This document shows positions 41,566 through 50,310 of a stretch of 64,000 bases of DNA, one piece after another. Positions within the stretch are counted from its first letter, which is position 1; each line of letters starts with the position of its first letter. The DNA comes from CAYRPN01 sp964426135 (lineage in GTDB: Bacteria; Planctomycetota; Phycisphaerae; Phycisphaerales; Phycisphaeraceae), in assembly GCA_964426135.1 (NCBI GenBank), contig CAYRPN010000003.1, forward strand, positions 1-64,000, in the 5' to 3' direction. The translations under genes and the position numbers were made by a program. Below the pieces are notes generated by a model. It worked only from the letters and a program-made list of their open reading frames with translations, did not search any database and was not told the DNA's origin.

Positions 41566-43152
41566 TCACTTCTCTTCCGTGCGATACTCCGCCGAGTAGT
41601 TCGGGCTTTCTTTCGTGATCGTGATGTTGTGCGGATGCGATTCAGTCAGGCCCGCGCCGCTGATCCTGCAGAAGCGCGCGTTCTTGCGAAGCTGGTCCAC
41701 GGTTGGCGTGCCGCAGTAGCCCATGCCTGCCTTGAGCCCGCCCACCAGTTGATACACGAAATCACTCAGCGGGCCGCGATACGGCACGCGCCCTTCCACG
41801 CCCTCGGGCACCAGTTTTTTCTTTTCCGTCGTGCCGCTCTGGCGATAGCGATCCGCGCTGCCCGCCATCATGGCGCCTTCGCTGCCCATGCCGCGATACG
41901 TTTTGTATCGTCGCCCGCCGTGGATGATCGATTCGCCGGGGCTTTCGTCGAGACCGGCAAAGAGCGAGCCGAGCATCACCGCCGAGGCTCCGATGGCCAC
42001 CGCCTTGGTGATGTCGCCGCTGTGCCGGATGCCGCCGTCGGCGATGACGGGGACGCCCGCCGGCGCGGCGGATTTCAGGGCATTCATGATCGCGGTGATC
42101 TGCGGCACGCCCACGCCGCTGACGATGCGCGTCGTGCAGATCGAGCCGGGGCCGATGCCCACCTTCACCGCATCGACGCCGGCCTCGATCAGGTCGGCGG
42201 CGCCTTCAGCCGTGGCGATGTTGCCGGCAATCACGTCGATATCCCATTTCTGCTTGATCGTGCGCACCGTGTCGATCACGTTCTTGCTGTGGCCGTGCGC
42301 CGTATCGACGATGATCAGATCCACCTCCGCCTTGATCAGCGCTTCGACACGGTCGTACTGATGCACGCCCACAGCCGCACCCACGCGCAGCCGGCCGCGC
42401 GAATCGCGGCAGGCGCGGGGGAACTGCTCGTACTTGTCGATGTCCCGCATGGTGATCAGGCCGTGGAGTTGGTTGTCCTTGTCCACCAGCAGGAGCTTCT
42501 CGATCTTCTCGCGGTAGAGAATCTTCGCGGCTTCCTCCAGCGTGGTGCCCGGCGGCGCGGTGACCAGGCGTTCCTTGGTCATCACCTCGCGAATGGGCTG
42601 ATCGTCGTTGGGGAGGAATCGCATGTCCCGGCGAGTGAGAATGCCGACGACGCGGCCGCGCCGGCCGTTCTTCTGCGCCACGCCCTTGCCGGCATCCCCG
42701 GGGGCGCCGGGGGCGCCGCCTTCGACGATGGGAATGCCCGACACGTTCTGCTCGCGCATCAGCCGGCGGGCTTCGGCGACAGGCGCATCGGGCGTGAGTG
42801 TGACGGGATCGGTGATGACGCCGTTGGCCGAGCGCTTCACCTTGATCACTTCGCGCACCTGCCCATCGGGCGAGAGGTTCTTGTGAATCACGCCCAGTCC
42901 CCCCTCCGCCGCCAGCGCGATCGCCAGCGACGCTTCCGTCACCGTATCCATCGGCGCTGAGAGCAGCGGAATGTTCAGCCGGATGCGCCGCGTGAGCTGC
43001 GTGGAGGTGTCCGCCTCGGCAGGCACAAAGTCGCTGCGGGCCGGCAACAGCAGCACGTCATCGAAGGTGAGCGCGTCGTAGATGATCCGGGAAGCCTCCG
43101 CGTCGGCGGAACCATCGGAGGCGAGACGTGACGAGTGAAGGTTGGCTGCCAT
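41566..43152 (-). CDS. guaB: Inosine-5'-monophosphate dehydrogenase
   Basis: A 528-residue enzyme that oxidises IMP to XMP with NAD+ in guanine nucleotide synthesis. The TIM-barrel start YDALTFDDVLLLPARSDF is at the N-terminus. Two CBS domains are inserted at about 108-245. The catalytic loop GPGSICTTR has Cys339, and the flap region YRGMGSEGAMMAGSADRY is present. The linker within the CBS region (GAPGAPGDAGKG) is slightly longer than usual. The gene is divergent from ilvD across a 337-nt spacer that contains a palindromic element. Confidence 0.97.
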   Translation of the reverse strand: MAANLHSSRLASDGSADAEASRIIYDALTFDDVLLLPARSDFVPAEADTSTQLTRRIRLNIPLLSAPMDTVTEASLAIALAAEGGLGVIHKNLSPDGQVREVIKVKRSANGVITDPVTLTPDAPVAEARRLMREQNVSGIPIVEGGAPGAPGDAGKGVAQKNGRRGRVVGILTRRDMRFLPNDDQPIREVMTKERLVTAPPGTTLEEAAKILYREKIEKLLLVDKDNQLHGLITMRDIDKYEQFPRACRDSRGRLRVGAAVGVHQYDRVEALIKAEVDLIIVDTAHGHSKNVIDTVRTIKQKWDIDVIAGNIATAEGAADLIEAGVDAVKVGIGPGSICTTRIVSGVGVPQITAIMNALKSAAPAGVPVIADGGIRHSGDITKAVAIGASAVMLGSLFAGLDESPGESIIHGGRRYKTYRGMGSEGAMMAGSADRYRQSGTTEKKKLVPEGVEGRVPYRGPLSDFVYQLVGGLKAGMGYCGTPTVDQLRKNARFCRISGAGLTESHPHNITITKESPNYSAEYRTEEK

Positions 43153-43212
43153 GTACCATGATTAACTCTTGGTGAACTGTGCGTCAAGCTGCGCGGAGCG
43201 GCGAACTGTGCC

Positions 43213-43385
43213 GTTAGCCCCCGGCTCCGCCGGGGGTCGTGCGGTCGTCGCGTGATCGTCGCGTGGAGTCCACGGTTCGATGACGATCGAGATTCGGACG
43301 TTGCGATGCGGATGCGTTCGTACGGGCTTGGCCGTTCGTTCGTCATGTCTCTGGTTTCGCTCCCCCGGCGGAGCCGGGGGCTAAC
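43213..43385. repeat. Palindromic element with perfect 24-bp ends, family E-related
   Basis: GTTAGCCCCCGGCTCCGCCG (first 20 of a 24-bp arm, 43213-43236) and its exact complement (43362-43385) enclose 125 bp. The GTTAGC/GCTAAC ends link it to family E. It lies between guaB and ilvD and may affect their leader regions. Confidence 0.9.
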
Positions 43386-43489
43386 GGGCGACGCCTTGCA
43401 CCGCACCTCCGGCTTTTCCCGATCCGCGCGAAGCGGCGCACTCTGCTACACTCTTTCGCCCTGAATCGAGCCACATACGGAGTTCACCC

Positions 43490-45238
43490 ATGCCCCCCGC
43501 CACTGACGCCCCCGCCGCTCCCGCGCCTTCCACTGCAACTGCGAAGGAGCCGGTGCTTAACAAGTTCAGCCGCATCCTCACGCAGCCCAAGCAGCGCGGC
43601 ATTTCGCAGGCCATGCTCTATGCCACGGGCATGACTGAGGAGGACATGAACAAGGCGCAGGTCGGCATCACCGCGATGGCGTGGGACGGCAACCCGTGCA
43701 ACATGCATCTGGGGCGCCTCGCCGACGAAGTGAAGAAAGCCGTGAGCGGCCCGAAGATGATCGGCCTGCGCTTCTACACCATCGGCGTCAGCGACGGCAT
43801 CAGCATGGGCACCGACGGCATGAGCTACTCGCTCCAGTCGCGCGACATCATCGCCGACTCCATCGAAACCGTCATGAGCGCTCAATATTACGACGGCCTC
43901 ATCGCCATCCCCGGCTGCGACAAGAACATGCCAGGCTGCATCATGGCGATCGGTCGGCTCAACCGGCCTGCCCTGTGCGTCTACGGCGGCACCATCCGCG
44001 CCGGTTGCACCGTCTTCGGCGGCAAGAAGCAGGCACGCGATATCGTCTCCGCCGCGCAGTCCTACGGCGAAGCGATGGAAGGCACTATCACCGAAGAGCA
44101 GCGCAAGGAAATCGTCCGCAAGAGCTGCCCCGGTGCCGGCGCCTGCGGCGGCATGTACACCGCCAACACCATGGCCAGCGCCATCGAAGCGCTGGGCATG
44201 TCGCTCCCCTACTCCTCTTCGATTCCCGCGGAGGATCCCGCCAAGCTCGACGAATGCCGGCAGGCGGCGGCGGCGATTCAGAAACTCCTCGAACTCGATC
44301 TCAAGCCCAGCGACATCATGACCCGCGAAGCGTTCGAGAATGCCATGGTCGTGGTCACCGCGACTGGCGGTTCGACGAATGCTGTGCTGCACCTGATCGC
44401 CATGGCGCGGAGCGTGGGCGTCGATCTGACCATCGATGATTTCCAGACCGTCAGCGATCGCGTGCCCTTCCTGGCGGACCTCAAACCCAGCGGCAAATAC
44501 GTGATGGAAGACCTGCACGCCGTCGGCGGCACGCCGGGGCTGATGCGATACCTGCTCGCGCACGGCTTCCTCAACGGCGACTGCATGACCGTCACCGGCA
44601 AGACCCTCGCCCAGAACCTGGCGAGCCTGCCCGGACTGCGCGAAGGACAGGACGTCATCCGTCCGCTGGACAATCCGATCAAGTCCAGCGGCCACATCCA
44701 GATTCTCTACGGCAATCTTTCACCCGAAGGCGCGGTGGCGAAAATCACCGGCAAAGAAGGCCTGAAATTCACCGGCGTCGCCAAGTGCTACGACTGCGAA
44801 GAAGACATGCTTGCCGGAATGGAGCGCCACGAAATCAAGAAGGGCATGGTCATCGTCATCCGCTACGAGGGACCGAAGGGTGGTCCGGGCATGCCCGAGA
44901 TGCTCACGCCCACCAGCCTCATCATGGGCGCCGGCATGGCCAAGGACGTGGCGCTCGTGACCGACGGCCGATTCTCCGGCGGCAGCCACGGCTTCATCAT
45001 CGGCCACGTCACGCCGGAAGCGCAGGAAGGCGGCCCGATCGCCGTCGTGCAGGATGGCGACATCATCACCGTCGACGCAGAGACCCGCACGCTGACCATC
45101 GACAATATCGACGACGAGGAACTGGCGCTAAGGCAGCGCGCGTGGGAAGCGCCGCCGCTGAAAAAGACGCGCGGCACGCTCTACAAATACATCAAGAATG
45201 TGAAGAGCGCCAGCGAGGGTTGCGTGACGGATGAGTGA
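43490..45238 (+). CDS. ilvD: Dihydroxy-acid dehydratase
   Basis: A 582-residue Fe-S enzyme of branched-chain amino acid synthesis (dihydroxyisovalerate to ketoisovalerate). Cluster and active-site motifs are intact: WDGNPCNMHL, IPGCDKNMPGCIMA, KSCPGAGACGGMYTANTMA, and TDGRFSGGSHGFIIGHVTPEA. The N-terminus has about 20 extra Pro/Ala-rich residues. GGAG at 43477-43480 supports ATG 43490. No other ilv genes are adjacent. Confidence 0.96.
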   Translation: MPPATDAPAAPAPSTATAKEPVLNKFSRILTQPKQRGISQAMLYATGMTEEDMNKAQVGITAMAWDGNPCNMHLGRLADEVKKAVSGPKMIGLRFYTIGVSDGISMGTDGMSYSLQSRDIIADSIETVMSAQYYDGLIAIPGCDKNMPGCIMAIGRLNRPALCVYGGTIRAGCTVFGGKKQARDIVSAAQSYGEAMEGTITEEQRKEIVRKSCPGAGACGGMYTANTMASAIEALGMSLPYSSSIPAEDPAKLDECRQAAAAIQKLLELDLKPSDIMTREAFENAMVVVTATGGSTNAVLHLIAMARSVGVDLTIDDFQTVSDRVPFLADLKPSGKYVMEDLHAVGGTPGLMRYLLAHGFLNGDCMTVTGKTLAQNLASLPGLREGQDVIRPLDNPIKSSGHIQILYGNLSPEGAVAKITGKEGLKFTGVAKCYDCEEDMLAGMERHEIKKGMVIVIRYEGPKGGPGMPEMLTPTSLIMGAGMAKDVALVTDGRFSGGSHGFIIGHVTPEAQEGGPIAVVQDGDIITVDAETRTLTIDNIDDEELALRQRAWEAPPLKKTRGTLYKYIKNVKSASEGCVTDE

Positions 45239-45269
45239 GTAACTTTCGGACTCATTTCGAGCGAACAGC

Positions 45270-45890
45270 ATGGATACAGTCTGGCCCGCCCAATTCGACT
45301 ATCTGGCGCCAGCGGCCGAGATCATTGGTGATCGAACCCAAGACGATGAGATGCAGTTGCTCATCAAGAGCCTCAGCGCAGACGATCTCCATGTCTTGGG
45401 CAAAGTCTACGAGCAGATCATCGCGCGTCAGGATGAGCCGCTACTCGATGACTGGCTTGATAACCCTCCCGGTTCGGCGAATGTGTCCTTTCAAAGCGCG
45501 CGTTCACGGATGTTCTCGCTCCTGATCTTCTTCGACCACCTCGCCGATGCCAACATTCACCCGTTCGCGTCCCACGCCGGACGGTTCGAGAAGGCCTGCG
45601 TGCCGCCTCGCCTCGACTGGTCTGAGTTGCCGCGTTCACTGGATTTCATCAAGGATATTGCACGAAATTACGGCGGCTACCAGAGCGAGAGACTACTTCG
45701 CCGACTTCTTCGGCGTTTGTCAGCAGATGAACGCATGCGAATTCGACTTGCGGTGAAGCAGTTGAATCAAGGCCAGACACGATTCGCTTTAGATGAATGG
45801 TGTCTGAGTCGAGAAGATGATCAACGATTAACTGGAGATTGGGGACACGCGGCACTTGGATTCCTGAACTGGATTGAAGACAAAGTCTGA
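45270..45890 (+). CDS. Hypothetical protein
   Basis: A 206-residue soluble protein, mostly alpha-helical by appearance, with no signal peptide or membrane segment. Arg-rich helices (SERLLRRLLRRLSADERMRIR) and an acidic N-terminus are notable. No family is recognised. It lies 31 nt after ilvD and 14 nt before a DegT-type aminotransferase on the same strand, so a shared transcript is likely, but this says little about its role. Confidence 0.65.
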   Translation: MDTVWPAQFDYLAPAAEIIGDRTQDDEMQLLIKSLSADDLHVLGKVYEQIIARQDEPLLDDWLDNPPGSANVSFQSARSRMFSLLIFFDHLADANIHPFASHAGRFEKACVPPRLDWSELPRSLDFIKDIARNYGGYQSERLLRRLLRRLSADERMRIRLAVKQLNQGQTRFALDEWCLSREDDQRLTGDWGHAALGFLNWIEDKV

Positions 45891-45904
45891 CCTTGGATAA
45901 CAGA

Positions 45905-47032
45905 ATGTCGCAAACGCAAGCTATTCCAATTCTCGACCTCTCCGGCGAAATTGCCTCGCTCTGGCCGCAGCTCACCGACGCCGTGATGCGCGTGATGAAA
46001 AGCGGGCAGTTCATCCTCGGCCCCGAAGTAGCTGCATTTGAGAGTGAGGCGGCGAAATATCTCGGCGCCAAGCACGCCATCGGCTGCAACAGCGGCACCG
46101 ACGCCCTCGTGATCGCGCTGCGGGCGCTGGGCATCAAACCCGGCGATGAGGTCATCACCACGCCGTTCTCTTTCGTCGCCACCGCCGGCGCGATCAGCAT
46201 CATCGGGGCGAAGCCGGTGTTCTGCGACATCGAGCCGGCGACGTTCAACATCGACCCCGCCCAGATCGAAGCGAAGATCACCGCGAAGACGAAAGCCATC
46301 ATTCCCGTTCATCTCTTCGGGCAGGCCGCGGACATGGATGCGATCGTCGCGGTTGCGAAGAAGCACGGCCTGCGCATTCTTGAAGACGTCGCTCAGGCAT
46401 TCGGCGGACGCTATAAGGGCCGGATGCTCGGCACGCTCGGCGACCTCGCGGGCTGGTCGTTCTTCCCCACGAAGAACCTGGGCGCCTACGGCGACGCGGG
46501 ACTGATCACGACGGATGACGACAAACTCGCCGATCTTGCCCGCATGCTGCGCGTGCATGGTTCCAAGAAGCGTTACCACAACGAGCTCGATGGCTACAAC
46601 TCCCGCCTCGACGCGCTGCAGGCGGCGATCCTGCGCGTGAAGCTGCCGCACATCGACGAGTGGAACAGGCAGCGCCGCGCGGCGGCCGATCGCTACGACG
46701 CGATGTTGAAGAGCGTGCCCGGCATCGTCACCCCGCAGCGTGCCGCTTACGCCGAGCACGTGTTCCATCAGTACACCGTGCGCGTCACCCGCGCCCATGC
46801 GACGGTCGGCACTGCCGCCAATCCGCGCGACGCCCTGGTGCAGCGCGTGAACGAGCGCGGCATCGGCGCGATGGTCTATTACCCGATCCCCATTAACCGG
46901 CTGCCGGTTTATGCCCACATCGGCGGCGTGTTCAAGCACACCGATCAGGCGTGTAACGAGGTGATGAGCCTGCCGATGTGGCCTGGCATCAGTGAAGACA
47001 CGCAGCACGCGGTCGTGGCGGCGATGGGATAA
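45905..47032 (+). CDS. DegT/DnrJ/EryC1/StrS-family aminotransferase
   Basis: A 375-residue PLP enzyme of the sugar aminotransferase family. Lys190 in SFFPTKNLGAYGDAG is the PLP-binding lysine; ILEDVAQAFGG supplies the Asp that holds the cofactor; CNSGTDALVIALRALGIKPGDEVITT is the conserved N-terminal block. It probably aminates a nucleotide sugar for a surface polysaccharide or glycoprotein. ATG 45905 (MSQTQAIPILDLS) is preferred to the TTG at 45893. No other sugar genes are nearby. Confidence 0.92.
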   Translation: MSQTQAIPILDLSGEIASLWPQLTDAVMRVMKSGQFILGPEVAAFESEAAKYLGAKHAIGCNSGTDALVIALRALGIKPGDEVITTPFSFVATAGAISIIGAKPVFCDIEPATFNIDPAQIEAKITAKTKAIIPVHLFGQAADMDAIVAVAKKHGLRILEDVAQAFGGRYKGRMLGTLGDLAGWSFFPTKNLGAYGDAGLITTDDDKLADLARMLRVHGSKKRYHNELDGYNSRLDALQAAILRVKLPHIDEWNRQRRAAADRYDAMLKSVPGIVTPQRAAYAEHVFHQYTVRVTRAHATVGTAANPRDALVQRVNERGIGAMVYYPIPINRLPVYAHIGGVFKHTDQACNEVMSLPMWPGISEDTQHAVVAAMG

Positions 47033-47092
47033 CACACCGAGCAGCGCCTTTCGCCGCGCACGGCTCCATCACTCGCAGAAAAATAGTTGCGT

Positions 47093-47587
47093 TCAGTGCC
47101 CGTGAGCCGGAGCGTGGGCCGCCGGGGCGTGGGCCTTCGTCTCGTGACCATGGCTCGCGCCATGACCGTGATCGTCATGGGCATGATCGTCGTGGCCATG
47201 CGCGTCGGCGGGATCGGGCGGCTCAGGCGTCTTGAGCTTCATTGCCAGCGGGCCGATGATCGCGGCGAGCACGAAGAGCGCCACCGCCCAGAACACCACC
47301 CTGCCGTACCAAGGCGTCTGTCCTTCACCAGGCTTGAGCAGATGCGTCGATTCGGGATGCTCCGCGCCGCCGGCCTTGCCGTCATGTCCCGTCGCCTTGC
47401 CCGCGTCGCCTGCCGGCGCCGATTCCTTGGCGGCCGCCATCGTCGCCGTCGTCGCCGCCTGCCGGGCGAACTCCTGCTCCGGCCCGGGCACCTGCATCAT
47501 CGCCACGCCCGCCGCCTGCCAGCCCAGCCACAGGCCCAGCACCACGCCGACGAACTTCAACCCGAATCGTTTGACGCGCTTGTTCAT
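47093..47587 (-). CDS. Membrane protein with histidine-rich tail
   Basis: A 164-residue protein. Two transmembrane helices (about 8-30 and 95-118) are separated by an Ala/Gly/Lys-rich loop. The C-terminal 35 residues contain many His residues (HGHDDHAHDDHGHGASHGHE), a likely site for binding Zn, Ni or Cu. No family is recognised; a metal storage or sensing role is inference. It is convergent with the aminotransferase gene. Confidence 0.72.
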   Translation of the reverse strand: MNKRVKRFGLKFVGVVLGLWLGWQAAGVAMMQVPGPEQEFARQAATTATMAAAKESAPAGDAGKATGHDGKAGGAEHPESTHLLKPGEGQTPWYGRVVFWAVALFVLAAIIGPLAMKLKTPEPPDPADAHGHDDHAHDDHGHGASHGHETKAHAPAAHAPAHGH

Positions 47588-47681
47588 AGAGCAACCTCAA
47601 CTGCCCGGCAGTGTGCGGGCCGACGCATTCTAATGCGATCGCTACGATCTCGCCAAAACGCCTTGCCCCTGGAGATTGCTT

Positions 47682-48086
47682 ATGTTCTGGACCGTCATCC
47701 TGCTCATCTGTTCCAACGTGTTCATGACCATCGCCTGGTACGACCATCTGCGCAACAAGCAGACCGTGCTCTGGCTTGCGATCCTGACGAGCTGGGGCAT
47801 TGCGTTCGTCGAGTACTGTTTCCAGGTGCCGGCGAATCGCCTGGGCTCCAACGCGGGGATCAGTGCGTACAAGCTGAAGACGATTCAGGAGGTCATCACG
47901 CTCAGCGTGTTCATCCTGTTCGCGTGGTATCGCCTGGGCGAACCGCTGAAGTGGAATTACCTGGTTGGATTCGTGCTGATCTGCGTCGGAGCCGCGTTTG
48001 TGTTCGCTCCCTGGGCCCAGCAGCCGCCGGCGAAGGGCGAACCGATGCCGCGCGTCGAGGCGGCCGTTGATGCCGTTGCGAAATGA
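47682..48086 (+). CDS. DUF486 (DMT-like) small membrane protein
   Basis: A 134-residue four-helix membrane protein of the DUF486 family: FWTVILLICSNVFMTIAWYDHL, VLWLAILTSWGIAFVEYCFQVPANRLG, and a C-terminal WNYLVGFVLICVGAAFVFAPW helix. It is related to the drug/metabolite transporter fold; its cargo is unknown. GGAG at 47671-47674 supports ATG 47682. The charged C-terminal tail (about 20 residues) is unusual for the family. Confidence 0.88.
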   Translation: MFWTVILLICSNVFMTIAWYDHLRNKQTVLWLAILTSWGIAFVEYCFQVPANRLGSNAGISAYKLKTIQEVITLSVFILFAWYRLGEPLKWNYLVGFVLICVGAAFVFAPWAQQPPAKGEPMPRVEAAVDAVAK

Positions 48087-48205
48087 GCGCGCCGTTCCGA
48101 TAGGTCCAATGAAGGTGCTTGCCCCGCTCCGGCGGTCGCCCCGCGCTCACACATGTGCCGCGCTGTCATCGGCCTCATTCGAGCGGCCACCTCGCGCCTC
48201 GCGGA

Positions 48206-48229
48206 ACGGAGCAAGCTCCGTCGCTAAAC
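48206..48229. repeat. Family E hairpin
   Basis: ACGGAGCAAGCTCCGT followed by CGCTAAAC. This intact GTCGCTAAAC end is the unoccupied counterpart of the family C insertion at 62442-62635. Confidence 0.75.
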
Positions 48230-48282
48230 GGTTCGCGCTCATTGCCGACGTATACTGTGTTGAACATCCAGGTGAAATCACC

Positions 48283-49476
48283 ATGTCCCACCCAATTCGC
48301 GTTTTCGTCGCCCTGCTGCTCATGACGACGGTCGCACTCGCCGCACCCGTCGATGACTGGAACGCCGCGATCGATGCGGGGAAAAAAGCGTATGCGGAAA
48401 AGAAACCCGACGACGCCTTGAAGCACTTCGAGCAGGCGGTGAAGATCGCCGAGGGGTTCGGCGAGAAAGACGCGCGGCTGGCGGGCAGCCTCGATCACCT
48501 GGGCGCGATCTACAGCCAGCAGAAGCAATACGCCAAGGCCGAGCCGCTTTTCAAACGTGCGATTGCGATCATCGAAGCCGCCCGGGATCCGGGCCACACC
48601 GATCTGATCATCACGCTGCAAAACCTTGCGACGGTGTACCGCGAGACGGGCAAACTCGACGACGCTGAGGTTCTTTACAAGCGCACTCAGGCGATCGTGG
48701 AGGCGACCTTCGGCAAAGACGACGAGCGCGTGGCCACCGCGCTGAACAATCTCGCCGCGCTGGAAGGCCTGCGCAATCGCCACGACAAAGTGGCAGCGCT
48801 GCTCGAACAGGCGCTGGCGATCCGCGCGAGCAAGCTCGGCGCCGAGTCGCCTGTCGTGGCCCAGACCTGTGCTGATCTGGGCAACACGTACTTCCGATTG
48901 CAGAAACTCGACGACGCGGAGAAGCACTACACGCGCAGCCTTGCGATTCAAAAGAAGCTCGCGCCGGGCAAGCAGGCCGAGTACGACGCGCTGGGCCGGC
49001 TGGCACAGTTGCTCGAGTTCCGTAAGAAGTTCGCCGACGCCCTGCCGCTGCGCAAGCGCATGCTGGAAGTGCTGGAAGCGAATGTAGGCAAGGATCACGC
49101 CCAGGTCGGCGTCGCGGCCTATCTTCTCGGCAACACGCACGCGGCGCTGGAGCAGAACACCGAAGCCGAAGTCCTGTTTCAACGCGCCCTGGTGATCGCC
49201 GAGAAAGGCGGAGCGAACAACCTGGAGGCGGGAAAGGCCGCGTTCAGCCTCGGCCGACTTTACGCGCAGGCGAAAAAGTGGGATCAGGCGGAGCCGATGT
49301 GCAAAAAATCCATCGCGATTTTCCAGCGCAACCCCGGGCCCGGCAGTCCGCTCTACGCGATCGCCGTGCTCAACTACGCGGCGGTCATGGAGGCGACGGG
49401 TCGCAAGGCGGAGGCACAGAAACTGAAGGATCTCGTGGCCGCGCTGCAGAAGCAGACGGACAAGGACAAGAAGTGA
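48283..49476 (+). CDS. Secreted tetratricopeptide-repeat protein
   Basis: A 397-residue exported protein. The signal peptide is residues 1-20 (MSHPIRVFVALLLMTTVALA). It is followed by about eight kinesin-light-chain-like TPR units (SLDHLGAIYSQQKQYAKAEP, LQNLATVYRETGKLDDAEVL, ALNNLAALEGLRNRHDKVAA...). It should act as a periplasmic protein-interaction scaffold. AGGTGA at 48270-48275 supports ATG 48283; the longer upstream frame overlaps the preceding gene and is not real. Confidence 0.88.
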   Translation: MSHPIRVFVALLLMTTVALAAPVDDWNAAIDAGKKAYAEKKPDDALKHFEQAVKIAEGFGEKDARLAGSLDHLGAIYSQQKQYAKAEPLFKRAIAIIEAARDPGHTDLIITLQNLATVYRETGKLDDAEVLYKRTQAIVEATFGKDDERVATALNNLAALEGLRNRHDKVAALLEQALAIRASKLGAESPVVAQTCADLGNTYFRLQKLDDAEKHYTRSLAIQKKLAPGKQAEYDALGRLAQLLEFRKKFADALPLRKRMLEVLEANVGKDHAQVGVAAYLLGNTHAALEQNTEAEVLFQRALVIAEKGGANNLEAGKAAFSLGRLYAQAKKWDQAEPMCKKSIAIFQRNPGPGSPLYAIAVLNYAAVMEATGRKAEAQKLKDLVAALQKQTDKDKK

Positions 49477-49525
49477 GCGGGCGCCCGGATGCCAGGTGCC
49501 GTTCTGTCGCCTATCCTATCGAGCC

Positions 49526-49978
49526 ATGACCTACCGAAGCCAGATCACTTACGAACCTGCCCGCATCCACGCCGCCGCGATCTACTGCAGCGACGGCCGC
49601 GTCGGCGAGCACTTCGACGATTTTCTCCAGAACGGCCTGAAATTACCGCGCTACGACCGCGTCGCATTGCCCGGCGGACCAGCCTGCATCGCCGGTCACA
49701 CCGAAGCGCACGTGGAGGAACAGGGCATCATCCAGGAACTGAATTTCCTCGCCGAGGTGCACGGACTGCAGCGCGTCGTGCTCATCGCCCATCAGGGCTG
49801 CGCATTTTATTCGACGCGGTTGGGACTACCTCCGACATTCACCGAGCACCAGCAGATGATCGACCTGATCAAGGCCTCGCGTTTCATCCAGCGCGTCACG
49901 CCGGTGAAACAGGTGGACGCATACATGGCCAAACTTACGGGCGGCCAGATTTTCTTTGACGAAGTGCGGCTGGAGTAG
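49526..49978 (+). CDS. Beta-carbonic-anhydrase-like zinc protein
   Basis: A 150-residue protein. It shows the three-ligand zinc site of beta-carbonic anhydrases in compact form: Cys21-Ser-Asp23-Gly-Arg25 (AIYCSDGRVGEHF) and His89-x-x-Cys92 (IAHQGCAFY). It is shorter than typical enzymes (about 200 residues), and the sequence around the active site differs, so hydratase activity is uncertain; a CO2- or sulfur-related role or a diverged function are both possible. ATG 49526 (MTYRSQITYEP) is chosen as the start of the conserved part. Confidence 0.75.
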   Translation: MTYRSQITYEPARIHAAAIYCSDGRVGEHFDDFLQNGLKLPRYDRVALPGGPACIAGHTEAHVEEQGIIQELNFLAEVHGLQRVVLIAHQGCAFYSTRLGLPPTFTEHQQMIDLIKASRFIQRVTPVKQVDAYMAKLTGGQIFFDEVRLE

Positions 49979-50058
49979 TGCCTGGTTTCGCGGCGTCCCG
50001 GCGCGCTCAGATCGGGAAGAGATTTCGGGCTCATCCGGCCAATGCGTACTCGTCTTGT

Positions 50059-50221
50059 CAGAGCCGGAGTCTGTGACTCCGGTTCGCCGAGCCGGATCGA
50101 TGCCGGCGAGGCGAAACTCGGCGCGGCGGACGCACGGCCAGCCGGAAACGCAGGGCGCGAATTCGATTTGAAGCGGCATTGAGCCGCTTCAAATCGACCG
50201 GAGTCACAGACTCCGGCTCTG
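50059..50221. repeat. Nested double palindrome
   Basis: A perfect 25-bp inverted repeat (arms starting CAGAGCCGGAGTCTGTGACT, 50059-50083 and 50197-50221) encloses a second perfect hairpin (CGATTTGAAGCGGC-attga-GCCGCTTCAAATCG, 50164-50196). It occupies the spacer before the broken phosphatase gene. No flanking duplication was seen. Confidence 0.85.
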
Positions 50222-50310
50222 TTCAGGACTCCGAAACGCCCGTTCCAACCGGTGTCAAGTACGCAAATAGCGGATGAGCCAGTTTTCAGCGCCATTCCCT
50301 GGAGGCAACC

